A stretch of DNA of 64,000 nt from Candidatus Nitrotoga sp. CP45 (GCA_945874105.1 CAMCFJ010000008.1:1-64000), one strand, 5' to 3'; shown: positions 1-9,392, numbered from the stretch's first letter. Translations and numbers: made by a program. The notes: a model not told the origin generated them from the sequence alone.

Positions 1-485
1 GCGCGGTTAAACGGACTGCCAAACAATTTTGTGACGTTCCCATTTGCATCAAGCATTCTGGCCCGACTGTAAACCAGCAGCGCTTCAGGATGTTCACGGG
101 AGGCACACAGCATTGCCGAGAGGAAATCAAAATCGTAAGTATCGTCATCGTCCAAGAAACAAAACCACTCACCATGCACGGCTTGCAAGCCTTCGTTGGC
201 GGCTTGCGGTCGAGGCAACTGGCGGTGGCCACCGACAATTCTTATAGAATGGCCTGGTTGCCAAGCTATAGTCGGCAGTGTCGGGTGGTTCCCGCCCGTT
301 GCATCAACGACTATTACTTCAACGTTCGGATAATCCTGCCGTGCGATCGATTCCAGCGCCACGCGAAGCTCCGGTCGCCCCATGCTGCGCACAATGACGG
401 AGACAAGCGGTAGAGCCGGCTGATTGCCAGGACATGCTGCAAGTACTTTCTGTGAAGAACGAGTATGAGAAGTGCTGGGGGACAT
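1..485 (-). CDS. Family 2 glycosyltransferase, N-terminal part (runs off the window)
   Basis: The minus strand reads as the first ~161 residues of a GT-A fold glycosyltransferase. After a ~25-residue polar lead-in comes a beta-strand LVSVIVRSMGRPE, then a nucleotide-sugar binding segment VEVIVVDAT, and the acidic metal-binding stretch FCFLDDDDTYD near residue 115. These are the hallmark positions of family 2 enzymes, which move a sugar from a nucleotide donor onto a polysaccharide or lipid acceptor. The ATG at 485 is chosen because an in-frame TAG lies just upstream at 522-524. No good ribosome binding site is visible. The 3' part is outside the window, so the acceptor cannot be guessed. Confidence 0.8.
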   Translation of the reverse strand, partial: MSPSTSHTRSSQKVLAACPGNQPALPLVSVIVRSMGRPELRVALESIARQDYPNVEVIVVDATGGNHPTLPTIAWQPGHSIRIVGGHRQLPRPQAANEGLQAVHGEWFCFLDDDDTYDFDFLSAMLCASREHPEALLVYSRARMLDANGNVTKLFGSPFNR

Positions 486-812
486 GGGCTCAAGTTTGTC
501 GGGATAGTTATGAAAGAAATTCTAACGACGCAAGAGGATTCTATTATTGTATTTTCGAGTTTCTGCCTTTAGCTGCCAACATTGTTGGTGATACTCCAAC
601 TGGCATTTAACCATCATCTCCAGCTGATGAAAACCCCGCTGGGTCAAGTGGTGGGAAATTCCAGCAAATACTGTTCCGGGTAAGCATGCGCATAACTCAA
701 GTTACCACTATCCAACTTAGCTTGATAAGCGTAACGATGGATGTGCTCATGGCTTATGGCCAATACACCACTATGCTCTTGAAGACGGGCCACGAATTCG
801 TAAACGTGGAAT
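486..812. other. Intergenic stretch with decayed coding fragments
   Basis: Between the glycosyltransferase start and mgtE there is no intact gene. On the minus strand a short open frame (522 to about 630) encodes about 35 residues that I do not recognise, and the rest is the transposase-like remnant listed separately. No promoter or terminator stands out. The region reads as an old insertion or deletion scar. Confidence 0.5.
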
Positions 813-820
813 TCAATGGA
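644..820 (-). pseudogene. Probable IS30-type transposase remnant
   Basis: An open frame of about 58 codons without a start codon begins right after an in-frame TGA at 821-823, so it overlaps the 3' end of mgtE, and it ends at TGA 644-646. Its middle reads LAISHEHIHRYAYQAK followed by SGNL. This follows the S-H-E-x-I-x-R-Y-x-Y-x-x-K-x-x-G-x-L pattern of IS30-family transposases just upstream of their catalytic core. The catalytic DDE region is absent. The identification rests on this short match, so it is moderate. It would be the last trace of an insertion that landed beside mgtE. Confidence 0.42.
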
Positions 821-2267
821 TCAAAAATAGGGCAGCGAGTCCAAGGAAAATGAAGAAGCCGCCGCTATCGGTAATTGCGGTAAGCATTACACTGGAACCG
901 ATGGCCGGGTCGCGCCCCATGCGCTGCATGGTCAGCGGAATCAGCAAACCAGCCAATGCGCCAAGAACTAAATTGAGCACCATGGCAGCAGTCAAAATCA
1001 CGCCTAGCAATACACTTTTATATAGGAAGTAAGCGAACAATCCGGCTATAGCGCCCCAAATCAAGCCGTTCAGTCCGCCGATGGTAATTTCTTTACCAAT
1101 TAGCCGCCGTGCATTCGCTGGGTTAAGCTGCCCCAGCGCCAGCGAGCGGATGATAATAGTGGCGGTCTGGTTTGCCGAGTTGCCGGCAATACCTGCCACG
1201 ATAGGCATTAGCGCCGCGAGCGCGACAAGTTTTTCGATGGTATTTTCAAATTCGCCTATCACGCTCGAGGCAAAGAATGCAGTACACAGGTTGAGCGCCA
1301 GCCACATCCAGCGATTTTTTACGCTCTTCCATACCGAGGCAAAGATATCTTCTTCTCCGCGCAAGCCGGCCGTATTCAATATGTCGCTTTCCGATTCTGA
1401 ACGGATATAGTCCATTACCGTGTTCACGGTAACGCGACCAACCAGCTTGCCGTCTTCTTCTACCACGGGTGCTGACACCAAATCATAACGCTCAAATGCC
1501 TGCGCGGCTTGCTCTGCCTTGTCATCTGAATGCAATTTGATGGTATCGGTAAGCATCAGCTTGCTTACCGGCACATCCGGTTCATTCACCAACAACCGAT
1601 TAAGTGGCAATACACCCTTGAAAATATCGTCTCTATCCACTACGAATAGTTGGTCAGTATGATCCGGCATCTCGTCGAAACGGCGCAGATAACGCGACAC
1701 TACTTCCAGCGTGACATCCTCGCGGATGGTCACCATATCGAAATCCATCAGCGCGCCGACCGCATCTTCCGGATAGGACATCGCCGCGCGCAATTGCTCG
1801 CGTTCCTCAATGGTGAGCGACTTAAACACATCGCGCATCACCGCCTGCGGCAAATCATGCGCCAGATCTGCAATCTCGTCAGTATCAAGCTGCTCCGCCG
1901 CCTCGCGCAGTTCCTCGCGACTCATGGTGGCAATCAATGATTCACGCACTGCATCGGAAACTTCGATCAGGATTTCGCCGTCTCGATCGGCCTTGACCAG
2001 ATCCCATACCAGCAAACGCTGCTCGATGGGCAGAGCCTCCAGGATAAAGGCGATATCGGAGGAATGTAGTTTGCCCAGCTTATCTTGCAGCTCGGCTAGA
2101 TGCTGCTTGTGCAGAATGCTGCCCAACAATTCGTGACGCTCTTGGCGCGGCATTTCCTGCTTGCGCGCCAGCATTTCGACCAGAATGTGCTTATCCAGCA
2201 GGCTTTGCACCTGATGCAAATGCTCCTGCACGTTTTCAGTGTAATGAGGTTCGTGGTTTTTGGTCAT
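813..2267 (-). CDS. mgtE: Magnesium transporter MgtE
   Basis: The 484-residue protein has the full MgtE layout. An acidic, helical N domain (about residues 20-150) is followed by a CBS-domain pair (about 155-280) and then a hydrophobic C-terminal part from about residue 310 with the expected five membrane helices, including the segment GIAGNSANQTATIIIR that lines the Mg2+ pore. In this family the N and CBS domains sense cytosolic Mg2+ and close the channel. The length fits the family. It is transcribed alone, divergent from sucC. Its stop codon overlaps the transposase-like remnant downstream, so the native 3' flank has been replaced, but the C terminus looks complete. Confidence 0.93.
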   Translation of the reverse strand: MTKNHEPHYTENVQEHLHQVQSLLDKHILVEMLARKQEMPRQERHELLGSILHKQHLAELQDKLGKLHSSDIAFILEALPIEQRLLVWDLVKADRDGEILIEVSDAVRESLIATMSREELREAAEQLDTDEIADLAHDLPQAVMRDVFKSLTIEEREQLRAAMSYPEDAVGALMDFDMVTIREDVTLEVVSRYLRRFDEMPDHTDQLFVVDRDDIFKGVLPLNRLLVNEPDVPVSKLMLTDTIKLHSDDKAEQAAQAFERYDLVSAPVVEEDGKLVGRVTVNTVMDYIRSESESDILNTAGLRGEEDIFASVWKSVKNRWMWLALNLCTAFFASSVIGEFENTIEKLVALAALMPIVAGIAGNSANQTATIIIRSLALGQLNPANARRLIGKEITIGGLNGLIWGAIAGLFAYFLYKSVLLGVILTAAMVLNLVLGALAGLLIPLTMQRMGRDPAIGSSVMLTAITDSGGFFIFLGLAALFLIH

Positions 2268-2459
2268 GATGCGTTATCTGAAAAGACTGCGACTATTGTA
2301 AAGAAGTTGGATGACAGGCGTGTGAAATAATAACGACGGTGCTGTGTTGGTGTTGCCAATCTGACTTGGTAAATTGCAGCGAACATGACCGAATTAACCC
2401 AGTATGTTATGTTTCAGAATGAGAGCTGGTTAGGTAATATTGTGTCGGTAGCGCATCGC

Positions 2460-2487
2460 TTGGTTTGCGCACGAAATAGGGTACATA
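2460..2487 (+). promoter_or_regulatory. Candidate sigma70 promoter of sucCD
   Basis: TTGGTT (2460-2465), a 16-base spacer and TACATA (2482-2487) precede the sucC ATG by only 7 bases. No convincing Shine-Dalgarno lies before that ATG, so the transcript may be leaderless or start from another site. The match is weak. Confidence 0.3.
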
Positions 2488-2494
2488 AATAGAC

Positions 2495-3661
2495 ATGAAA
2501 ATTCACGAATATCAGGCCAAGGAAATCCTCCGCCAGTATGGCGTGCCGACCCCTAGTGGATCGGTGTGCTTCAGCGTGGATGAGGCCATTGCCGTCGCGC
2601 AACAGTTGGGCGGCTCGGCGTGGGTGGTGAAGGCGCAGATTCATGCCGGTGGGCGCGGCCAGGGTGGCGGGGTCAAGGTGGCGAATTCGGTGCAGGATGT
2701 TGGCACACATGCTGGCAAAATTCTTGGCATGCAGTTGGTTACACACCAGACTAATGCTGACGGGCAATTGGTCAGGCGCTTGCTAATTGAGGAAGGCGTG
2801 CAGATTGCAAAAGAGTATTACGTCGGCATGGTAATCGACCGTAGTAAGCAGTGTGTCGTGCTTATAGCCAGTAGCGAGGGAGGAATGGAAATTGAGGCAG
2901 TCGCTACGCATTCGCCTGAAAAAATTCACAAGGTATGGATAAACCCATCGTCAGGGCTGATTGATGCTGAGGTAGACGCTGTGGCGCGGCAGATTGGCAT
3001 CCCGGATGCAGCGCTTGCTCAGGCGCGCGCCTGTTTGCATGGCTTGTATCGGGCCTTCGTGGAAAAGGATGTGATGCTGGCGGAGATCAATCCGCTGGTG
3101 TTGACTGTGGATCAGAATTTACTGGCGCTGGATGCGAAAATTAATTTCGATAGTAATGCGTTATTTCGTCATCCAGAAATTGTGGCGCTACGCGATCTGG
3201 ATGAAGAAAACCCAGCCGAAGTTGAAGCTTCAAAATTTGACCTTAGCTATATCTCACTGGATGGCAACATCGGCTGCCTGGTGAATGGTGCCGGGCTAGC
3301 CATGGCGACCATGGATATCATTAAGTTGTATGGCGGCATGCCAGCGAATTTTCTTGACGTTGGCGGTGGCGCCAGCAAGGAAAAAGTAACTGAAGCATTT
3401 AAATTGATGTTAAGAAATCCGAATTTGCGCGCAATATTGGTAAATATTTTCGGCGGAATCATGAAGTGCGATGTGATTGCCGAAGGAGTGGTGGCAGCGG
3501 CGCGTGAAGTGCATTTGAAAGTACCATTAGTGGTGCGTCTGGAAGGCACTAACGTTGATCTTGGAAAAAAAATTCTGGCTGAATCCGGCCTGCCAATTAT
3601 ATCTGCCGGTGATATGGCAGATGCGGCAGCGAAGGTTGTTGCTGCGGCAAAGGGAGAATAA
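2495..3661 (+). CDS. sucC: Succinyl-CoA ligase (ADP-forming) subunit beta
   Basis: SucC joins SucD to convert succinyl-CoA plus ADP and phosphate to succinate plus ATP in the TCA cycle. The 388 residues equal the usual length. The N-terminal ATP-grasp domain starts [16 protein letters not shown] and carries the nucleotide-binding run [13 protein letters not shown] near residue 46. The C-terminal CoA-ligase-like domain includes [15 protein letters not shown] and [10 protein letters not shown]. The stop codon overlaps the sucD start by one base (TAATG), so the two are translationally coupled. As in other proteobacteria the pair is a separate transcription unit, here not beside sucAB-lpd. Confidence 0.97.
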   Translation: MKIHEYQAKEILRQYGVPTPSGSVCFSVDEAIAVAQQLGGSAWVVKAQIHAGGRGQGGGVKVANSVQDVGTHAGKILGMQLVTHQTNADGQLVRRLLIEEGVQIAKEYYVGMVIDRSKQCVVLIASSEGGMEIEAVATHSPEKIHKVWINPSSGLIDAEVDAVARQIGIPDAALAQARACLHGLYRAFVEKDVMLAEINPLVLTVDQNLLALDAKINFDSNALFRHPEIVALRDLDEENPAEVEASKFDLSYISLDGNIGCLVNGAGLAMATMDIIKLYGGMPANFLDVGGGASKEKVTEAFKLMLRNPNLRAILVNIFGGIMKCDVIAEGVVAAAREVHLKVPLVVRLEGTNVDLGKKILAESGLPIISAGDMADAAAKVVAAAKGE

Positions 3662-4542
3662 TGTCCATTCTTATCAATAAAGATACTAAGGTAATGACGC
3701 AAGGCATGACTGGTAAAGTCGGCCAGTTTCATACCTTACATTGCAAGAATTATGCAAATGGAGCGAATTGTTTTGTCGCGGGAGTGACGCCTGGCAAGGC
3801 CGGACAAAGCTATGAGGGCATTCCAATATTCAACAGTGTAATGGAAGCTAGCGCGCAAACCGGGGCGACGGTCTCAGTGATTTACGTGCCACCTCCCTAT
3901 GCTGCTGCGGCGATTGACGAGGCGGTGGAAGCAGGGCTGGAGTTGGTGATCTGTATCACAGAAGGCATACCCGTTCATGACATGTTACGCACTCGTTACA
4001 AAATGCAGGGCAAGAAGACGCTGCTGATAGGCCCGAATTGTCCAGGACTGATTACACCGGACGAAATCAAAATAGGCATCATGCCCGGGCATATCCACCG
4101 CAAGGGACGTATTGGCGTGGTATCGCGTTCGGGAACGTTGACTTATGAGGCGGTCTGGCAGCTGACCGAACTGGGCTTCGGCCAATCTTCCTGTGTCGGA
4201 ATAGGTGGCGATCCGATCAATGGTATGAAGCATTTGTCGATAATGAAATTGTTCAACGATGATCCGGAGACCGATGCTGTGGTGATGGTGGGCGAAATTG
4301 GCGGCAGTGATGAAGAAGAGTGCGCGCGCTGGATCAAGAGCAATATGCAGAAGCCCGTGGTCGGCTTCATTGCGGGGATTACCGCGCCGCCCGGCAAGCG
4401 TATGGGGCATGCCGGTGCAATTATTTCTGGGGGGCAGGGCGGTGCCGAGGACAAACTGGCAGTGATGGAAGAATGCGGCATCCACATCACGCGCAACCCG
4501 GCTGAAATGGGCAAAATGATGAAACATATTTTAAAAGTATAA
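3661..4542 (+). CDS. sucD: Succinyl-CoA ligase (ADP-forming) subunit alpha
   Basis: This 293-residue subunit carries the CoA-binding Rossmann domain (early TGKVGQFHT, then YVPPPYAAAAIDEA). It also carries the ligase domain with the catalytic histidine in RMGHAGAII near residue 248, which is phosphorylated during turnover. GPNCPG near residue 125 is another family signature. It starts inside the sucC stop codon. A weak inverted repeat follows the stop around 4545-4560, but I see no convincing terminator before galE. Confidence 0.97.
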   Translation: MSILINKDTKVMTQGMTGKVGQFHTLHCKNYANGANCFVAGVTPGKAGQSYEGIPIFNSVMEASAQTGATVSVIYVPPPYAAAAIDEAVEAGLELVICITEGIPVHDMLRTRYKMQGKKTLLIGPNCPGLITPDEIKIGIMPGHIHRKGRIGVVSRSGTLTYEAVWQLTELGFGQSSCVGIGGDPINGMKHLSIMKLFNDDPETDAVVMVGEIGGSDEEECARWIKSNMQKPVVGFIAGITAPPGKRMGHAGAIISGGQGGAEDKLAVMEECGIHITRNPAEMGKMMKHILKV

Positions 4543-4627
4543 GCCTCTGATAATGGAGGTGTTATCCATTTCATAATTTTTGCTGTCAAGAGAAAAATCT
4601 TCGGCCTTCGACAAAAAGGGAAGAAAA

Positions 4628-5635
4628 ATGATTTTAGTAACAGGTGGAACCGGTTACATAGGCTCGCATACGGTCGTTGAATTGATGCTGGCTGGATTCG
4701 AGATTTTGATTGTTGACAATTTTTCCAACAGCAAAGCAACGGTTCTTGATCGTATTGAGCGTATTGTCGGACGTCGACCGGGGTTTGTTGAGGCTGATAT
4801 TCGTGATCGACAAGCGATGCAGGCACTTTTTGCACGGCATCATTTTGATGCGGTAATCCATTTTGCTGGTTTGAAAGCGGTAGGCGAATCCGTGGCACAA
4901 CCGTTACGCTACTACGACAATAACGTCTATGGCAGTTTGGTATTGTTTGAAATGATGGCCGAGGCGCAGGTAAAAACGCTGGTTTTTTCTTCTTCTGCTA
5001 CAGTTTATGGTGATCCTGCTACCGTTCCAATTCTGGAGAATTTTCCGCTTGGTGCGACCAATCCATATGGTAGAAGCAAGCTGATGGTCGAGGATGTACT
5101 CCGTGATCTTGCGATAGCTGACCCTTCATGGCGAATTGCGTTGCTTCGTTATTTTAATCCAATAGGCGCGCATGAAAGCGGATTGATTGGCGAGGATCCC
5201 TCTGATATTCCGAATAACCTGCTTCCATACATCGCTCAAGTGGCACAAGGTCGGCGTGAGGTGCTATCAATTTATGGTGATGACTATCCAACCATTGATG
5301 GCACTGGCATGAGAGATTATATTCATGTTGTTGATCTTGCTATTGGTCATGTCAAGACGCTTGAAAAGCTGGCGGATCAGACTGGCGTGGTTACCTATAA
5401 TTTGGGCACGGGGCGGAGTAATAGCGTCTTGGAGATGGTGCGCGCCTTCGAGCAAGCCAGTGGGCGGAACATACCCTATAAAATAGTGGAGCGTCGCCCA
5501 GGTGATATCGCTACATGTTACGCAGACACAATGCTGGCAGAACGCGATCTGGGTTGGAAAGCTGAGAGAAGTATAGAGCAGATGTGCGCCGACTCTTGGA
5601 GATGGCAGTCTTTAGGTAACCTGGATAAACCCTGA
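4628..5635 (+). CDS. galE: UDP-glucose 4-epimerase
   Basis: The 335-residue enzyme is an extended short-chain dehydrogenase that interconverts UDP-glucose and UDP-galactose for surface polysaccharide synthesis. Visible signatures are the NAD-binding GGTGYIGSH (residues 6-14), the catalytic SSSATVYG with Ser near 123, and Y147-G-R-S-K151. The ATG at 4628 is preferred over an in-frame upstream start at 4580 because it directly precedes the Rossmann strand ILVTGGTG and follows a purine-rich ribosome site (GGGAAGAAAA). It sits alone between sucD and the convergent dksA, so a role in cell-envelope sugars is inferred only from the family. Confidence 0.95.
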   Translation: MILVTGGTGYIGSHTVVELMLAGFEILIVDNFSNSKATVLDRIERIVGRRPGFVEADIRDRQAMQALFARHHFDAVIHFAGLKAVGESVAQPLRYYDNNVYGSLVLFEMMAEAQVKTLVFSSSATVYGDPATVPILENFPLGATNPYGRSKLMVEDVLRDLAIADPSWRIALLRYFNPIGAHESGLIGEDPSDIPNNLLPYIAQVAQGRREVLSIYGDDYPTIDGTGMRDYIHVVDLAIGHVKTLEKLADQTGVVTYNLGTGRSNSVLEMVRAFEQASGRNIPYKIVERRPGDIATCYADTMLAERDLGWKAERSIEQMCADSWRWQSLGNLDKP

Positions 5636-5753
5636 ATTTACCCTATCGCTTTCGGTATTCTTTGCTGCATTGGACACCTCCGTTTTAAGATAACGAACAT
5701 AGGTGCCCATTTTCCCTGTTTACCTCAGTATTGAGGGTTGTTCAGGTAACAGA

Positions 5754-6176
5754 TTACCTGGCGACTTGTTTTTCACGGATCTCATCCAGTGTTTTGCAGT
5801 CTATGCATAACGTAGCGGTCGGCCGCGCTTCCAAGCGATTCAGCCCGATTTCTATGCCGCACTTTTCACAATACCCATAATCACCACTGTTTATTTTGGC
5901 CAACATTTCGTTGATCTTCTTGATCAGCTTACTCTCACGATCACGATTTCGCAGCTCTAAGGTCATGTCTGATTCTTGACTTGCGCGATCATTCGGGTCG
6001 GCAAATACAGTGGCATCATCCTGCATGGAGTGCACCGTACGATCAATGTCTTCACCCAGTCCATGCTTGATATTGTTCAGAATAATGCGGAAATGATCCA
6101 GTTGCTTGGGGTTCATATAAGCTTCCCCCTTCTTGGATTTGTAAGGGGCAACGGATTTTGTGGGTTGTACCGACAT
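5754..6176 (-). CDS. dksA: RNA polymerase-binding transcription factor DksA
   Basis: DksA binds the RNA polymerase secondary channel and works with ppGpp to reset transcription of rRNA and biosynthetic genes. The 140-residue protein has the long coiled-coil middle with the acidic tip (DDATVFADPNDRASQESD) and a four-cysteine zinc finger near the C terminus (CEKCG then CIDC). The start at 6176 has GGAGAT six bases upstream. The N-terminal tail is shorter than in the E. coli protein. A perfect 7-bp hairpin (5743-5760) spans the stop codon but lacks a T-run. Confidence 0.93.
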   Translation of the reverse strand: MSVQPTKSVAPYKSKKGEAYMNPKQLDHFRIILNNIKHGLGEDIDRTVHSMQDDATVFADPNDRASQESDMTLELRNRDRESKLIKKINEMLAKINSGDYGYCEKCGIEIGLNRLEARPTATLCIDCKTLDEIREKQVAR

Positions 6177-6274
6177 TAAATATCTCCAGAAACATACAAA
6201 CGAAATTTAAAAACTGCGCTTTAATACCAGAAATGCAGCGCTACCGCAACTAAATTCAATGTTAAATAGGGCAC

Positions 6275-6859
6275 TTACAAGACTAGAACCCCCTGCTTCT
6301 TAAGCATGGACACCAATAGAATGAGGGGTAGTCCAATTAGGGCAGTAGGGTCATCACCCTCCATCCGACTGATAAGTGCGATGCCCAAGCCTTCTGATTT
6401 TGCGCTACCCGCGCAGTGGTATGGCTGCTCCTTACGTAAATAGGATTCGATTTCGTCATCGCTGAAATTGCGAAAGCTGACGCAATTTTTTGCCATTTCA
6501 GTTTGCATTTCATCATTACGTGCATTTAACAGGGTCACAGCAGTATAAAAGGTCACGCTGTGCCCACGCATGGCGCTCAATTGGCGTACAGCATTTCCAT
6601 GAGTGAGAGGTTTGCCTAGCTGTTGCTCACCCAATAATGCAATTTGATCTGAGCCTATAATCAGAGCGTCTGGATAATGGATTGCCACTGCAAGCGCTTT
6701 TTCACGGGAAAGCCGCCGTGCGACTTGTTTAGCGCTTTCACCAGGCAGAGAGGTTTCGTCTATCTCAGGAGCAGCAATTTGAAATGGGATTTTTAGGCGT
6801 CCCAAAAGCTCACTACGGTAAATCGAAGTAGAAGCGAGAATAAGCGGCTGATAATTCAA
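6275..6859 (-). CDS. yceF: Maf-family nucleotide pyrophosphatase, YceF type
   Basis: Maf proteins hydrolyse non-canonical nucleoside triphosphates. This one follows the YceF branch, which cleaves 7-methyl-GTP. It shows [14 protein letters not shown] at the N terminus, AAPEIDET, the SDQ motif ([10 protein letters not shown]) and the late [15 protein letters not shown] segment. I place the start at a TTG (6859) preceded by AAGGGAAG, which gives 194 residues, the length of E. coli YceF. An in-frame TTG at 6910 lacks a ribosome site and there is no ATG. In many proteobacteria this gene sits by rpmF and yceD; those are absent here. Confidence 0.88.
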   Translation of the reverse strand: MNYQPLILASTSIYRSELLGRLKIPFQIAAPEIDETSLPGESAKQVARRLSREKALAVAIHYPDALIIGSDQIALLGEQQLGKPLTHGNAVRQLSAMRGHSVTFYTAVTLLNARNDEMQTEMAKNCVSFRNFSDDEIESYLRKEQPYHCAGSAKSEGLGIALISRMEGDDPTALIGLPLILLVSMLKKQGVLVL

Positions 6860-7247
6860 TAAACTTCCCTTGGTGGGCACCTCAAAAAACTGAGAAAAAA
6901 TCCTGCACAAATTCCACTATAACCCGCGCAGCATGTTATCACTATCTGGTAGAGCGTTGCACGGAGTATCTGCCTTGTGTTTGACAGTAGACTTTGGAAT
7001 TCCCGTAGCCGAAAGGTTCTAGAGGGGTTTGGCAGAAGTAAAGATTAGCGAGAAATTGGAGTGAGTGTGCATCCTGCCGCAAGCTTGTGCGGCAACGTAG
7101 GTGTTTTGTCAGAAATCTTCGCACCAAATTGCCGCCGATTTTAGGAAAAAAAATAGAGGCACGAAAATCGCACCTCTATTATTTTTTATACGCCCACTAG
7201 CAAAAGTCAAGCAGATAAGCGTACGTTACACAAAATTCACATAAAAA
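6860..7247. other. Intergenic region between the porin gene and yceF
   Basis: Besides the porin terminator (7152-7187), this stretch has a perfect 7-bp inverted repeat TGCCGCA/TGCGGCA at about 7076-7095. I see no coding sequence I can support on either strand. Any yceF promoter must lie here, but no clear hexamer pair was found. Confidence 0.5.
7145..7187 (-). terminator. Rho-independent terminator of the porin gene
   Basis: An 8-bp perfect stem AATAGAGG/CCTCTATT (7152-7159 and 7173-7180) is followed on the minus strand by a run of T (A-tract at 7146-7151). A T-run on the other side (7182-7187) makes it potentially bidirectional. It lies 60 bases downstream of the porin stop. Confidence 0.85.
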
Positions 7248-8618
7248 CTAGAAGTTCATTGATCCATATACCCAGAATTTACTAGTATCAAAACATGTCG
7301 CGCAGCCAGAAGCAGCAGCAGCAGCAGCAGTATTGTTGTCTGCCCTAAAGCGTGCATACCTGGAACCTACGGAATAGGTTTTGTCGATCTGTTTAGTTGC
7401 AATCAAATCCCACTCTGTTCCATATCTGAAATCGCCATGGTCTGATCTGAAATCATGATAGTCAGCTCCGAGAACAATACCCGCTACGTTAGTCCTTGCA
7501 TTCGCGTAAACATCTTGAAGTCCATTTTTTGGAGTAACCAAGAACACATCAGCCCATCCATTAAATGCAAATAATGTAGCCAGAGGAGTCGAGAGCGATT
7601 GCGTTCCGTTACCGCTTAGCAATTCATAACCCAATTTGAATTGGGCAGCCTTGAGGTCTACGCCGCCTTCCAACAGGGTATAGTGAGCACGGAAGTTAAT
7701 CGGATTGTCTTTATAGTCGGATTGGCTCGCATATTCTGCTGAATACGTGAGCTTATAGTCACCCATTGGCGCATTGCCTTTGATTCTGGCACCAATTGTT
7801 TTGGTTGAATTAGCCAGACCAAACGCTTTAGCAGAGGGATCATAATCCAGGAAATAACCATAACCAACCAATTCGGCGAAGCCCAATCCCTTGTAGTTTA
7901 CGTTAAAGATGGGAGACCTCATGTGATGGTTTCCCAAGAGTGCGCCATTTCCGCCATCAATGGAGGCGTCACTGAACACGCGGTTCGCATTGGTAATAAA
8001 AGCTGCCGTAATTGTAGTGTCAGGGAGCGATTTATTGACAACTGAGGTGGCATCATACGTTTGCTGGTTTTGGCGCCAAACGACGTTACCGATCCAACGA
8101 TCGTTGTCTAACCTTATGAGCTGACGACCAAATTTTACTCTGGTCTGGGGTAAGCCACTATAACTTATATAGGCCTGATTGAGCTCAGTGACATTTGCAT
8201 CTCCCACAACAGAATAATTAGTCCTGCCATTTGTCCGGCTGTTGAATGAATCGTTGGCTGAGATATGTTCAATTTGAACCAGACCGCCGAATCCCATATA
8301 TTCTGCTGTCTCATAACCCAAACGCAACCGGATCGTTGAGGCCTTAGCGTCGTTGAGTTTAGCACCAGTAGTTGGAGCTGGCTGATCAACTTGTTCATAG
8401 CGGTATTGTATATTGGCGGTAACCTTCCCCCCGGTCACGGCGTCAGTAAAGGTGTCTGCTGACTTTTGAGCGGGTGCGTATAGCCCACCGACATTGCTGC
8501 CACCTGCCGCATGGTCAGCATAATCTCCTGAATATGCTTGAGGAGCTAGAGCGAGTAATGCTAGCGGCGTAAAGACTAATGACATTTGTTGAAGTAATGT
8601 TCTGTTTTTGAGCTTCAT
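7248..8618 (-). CDS. Outer-membrane beta-barrel porin
   Basis: The 456-residue protein begins with a typical Sec signal peptide (MKLKNRTLLQQ, then a hydrophobic core, cleavage about residue 30 after QAYS). The rest consists of alternating-polarity beta-strands such as IQYRYEQV, IRLRLGYE and RVKFGRQLIRL, and it ends in phenylalanine (YGSMNF), as barrel proteins recognised by BamA do. The sequence resembles alginate-export or phosphate-selective type porins of betaproteobacteria, but the substrate cannot be told. A strong ribosome site (GGGAGG) precedes the ATG. The last extracellular loop holds a poly-alanine run and a cysteine pair (SGCATCFD). A strong terminator follows, so it is a monocistronic, probably abundant protein. 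Confidence 0.85.
   Translation of the reverse strand: MKLKNRTLLQQMSLVFTPLALLALAPQAYSGDYADHAAGGSNVGGLYAPAQKSADTFTDAVTGGKVTANIQYRYEQVDQPAPTTGAKLNDAKASTIRLRLGYETAEYMGFGGLVQIEHISANDSFNSRTNGRTNYSVVGDANVTELNQAYISYSGLPQTRVKFGRQLIRLDNDRWIGNVVWRQNQQTYDATSVVNKSLPDTTITAAFITNANRVFSDASIDGGNGALLGNHHMRSPIFNVNYKGLGFAELVGYGYFLDYDPSAKAFGLANSTKTIGARIKGNAPMGDYKLTYSAEYASQSDYKDNPINFRAHYTLLEGGVDLKAAQFKLGYELLSGNGTQSLSTPLATLFAFNGWADVFLVTPKNGLQDVYANARTNVAGIVLGADYHDFRSDHGDFRYGTEWDLIATKQIDKTYSVGSRYARFRADNNTAAAAAASGCATCFDTSKFWVYGSMNF
7311..7330. repeat. AGC trinucleotide microsatellite inside the porin gene
   Basis: A 20-base uninterrupted AGC repeat encodes the alanine run in the last surface loop of the porin. Slippage in steps of three would change loop length without breaking the frame. 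Confidence 0.8.
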
Positions 8619-8969
8619 TGTTTGTTGCCTCCCTGGAAACGTTATGTTGATTCTTTAGTAAAAAATTTTTTAAGTCGTCACTTCTGCATGCATTTTCGGT
8701 ACGTTAAACTCGACTGGACTAATAAAACCTTCAACTGAAGCTACCCAAATGGCAATGATTACGCAACCATTTAAATTTGTGAGTAATTTATAAATTTACC
8801 AAAAATTTGTTTGTAGCTTACTGCTTACGAGTATATAACGTTTAAAGCTATGTGTTCTTAATTTATAAGAATTCGTTCTCTATTTATAACAATTGTTGTA
8901 TTTCTGCAACATCTACCGCAAATTAAAAAATTGTTAAATTTATTAGGGGTGGGTTTGAGTTTCAATCGC
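8619..8969. other. AT-rich porin leader and promoter region
   Basis: About 350 bases of AT-rich DNA separate the porin start from the osmC-family gene; both are on the minus strand. Short inverted repeats occur (for example GTTG/CAAC around 8896-8911), but no gene or strong terminator is visible. It probably carries the porin promoter and long leader; I could not fix a convincing -35/-10 pair. Confidence 0.5.
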
Positions 8970-9392
8970 TTAAGGTATTTCCTGAATTACCTCAAAATCG
9001 TGTGTAATATCCGCCATTTTGCTTAGCATAATGGAGGCCGAGCAGTATTTTTCAGCAGAGAGCTGTATGGCTCGCTCGACTTGCTCGAGTTTGAGATCTT
9101 TGCCTGTCACGATAAAATGAAAGTGGATCTTGGTAAATACCTTGGGGTCTTCTACAGCCCGTTCGGCTTCGATTTTCACCACACAATTGGTTACTTGCTG
9201 GCGGCTTTTCTTGAGGATGTGAATAACGTCGTAAGTAGTGCAGCCGCCCGTGCCGAGCAGTACCAGCTCCATTGGACGCGGCCCGAGATTACGTCCACCA
9301 CCTTCGGGAGGGCCATCCATCAGGATGGCATGACCGCTTTCGGTTTCGCCCAAGAAGGAAACCTGCTCTACCCATTTAATGCTCGCTTTCAT
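8970..9392 (-). CDS. OsmC/YhfA-family peroxiredoxin-like protein
   Basis: OsmC-family proteins reduce organic peroxides with two redox cysteines. This 140-residue protein has both in the expected places: Cys51 in LLGTGGCTTYD and Cys117 in AEKYCSAS, together with the GGGRNLGPRPMEL loop. The missing long N-terminal helix and the GGGRN loop point to the YhfA subgroup rather than Ohr or classic OsmC. It is transcribed away from rpsU. Its natural substrate is unknown. Confidence 0.85.
   Translation of the reverse strand: MKASIKWVEQVSFLGETESGHAILMDGPPEGGGRNLGPRPMELVLLGTGGCTTYDVIHILKKSRQQVTNCVVKIEAERAVEDPKVFTKIHFHFIVTGKDLKLEQVERAIQLSAEKYCSASIMLSKMADITHDFEVIQEIP

Noticed and set aside
5723-5760. Terminator between galE and dksA
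   Set aside because: Two short stems (CCTCA/TGAGG and CAGGTAA/TTACCTG) exist, but neither has a T-run on either strand, so no terminator is called.
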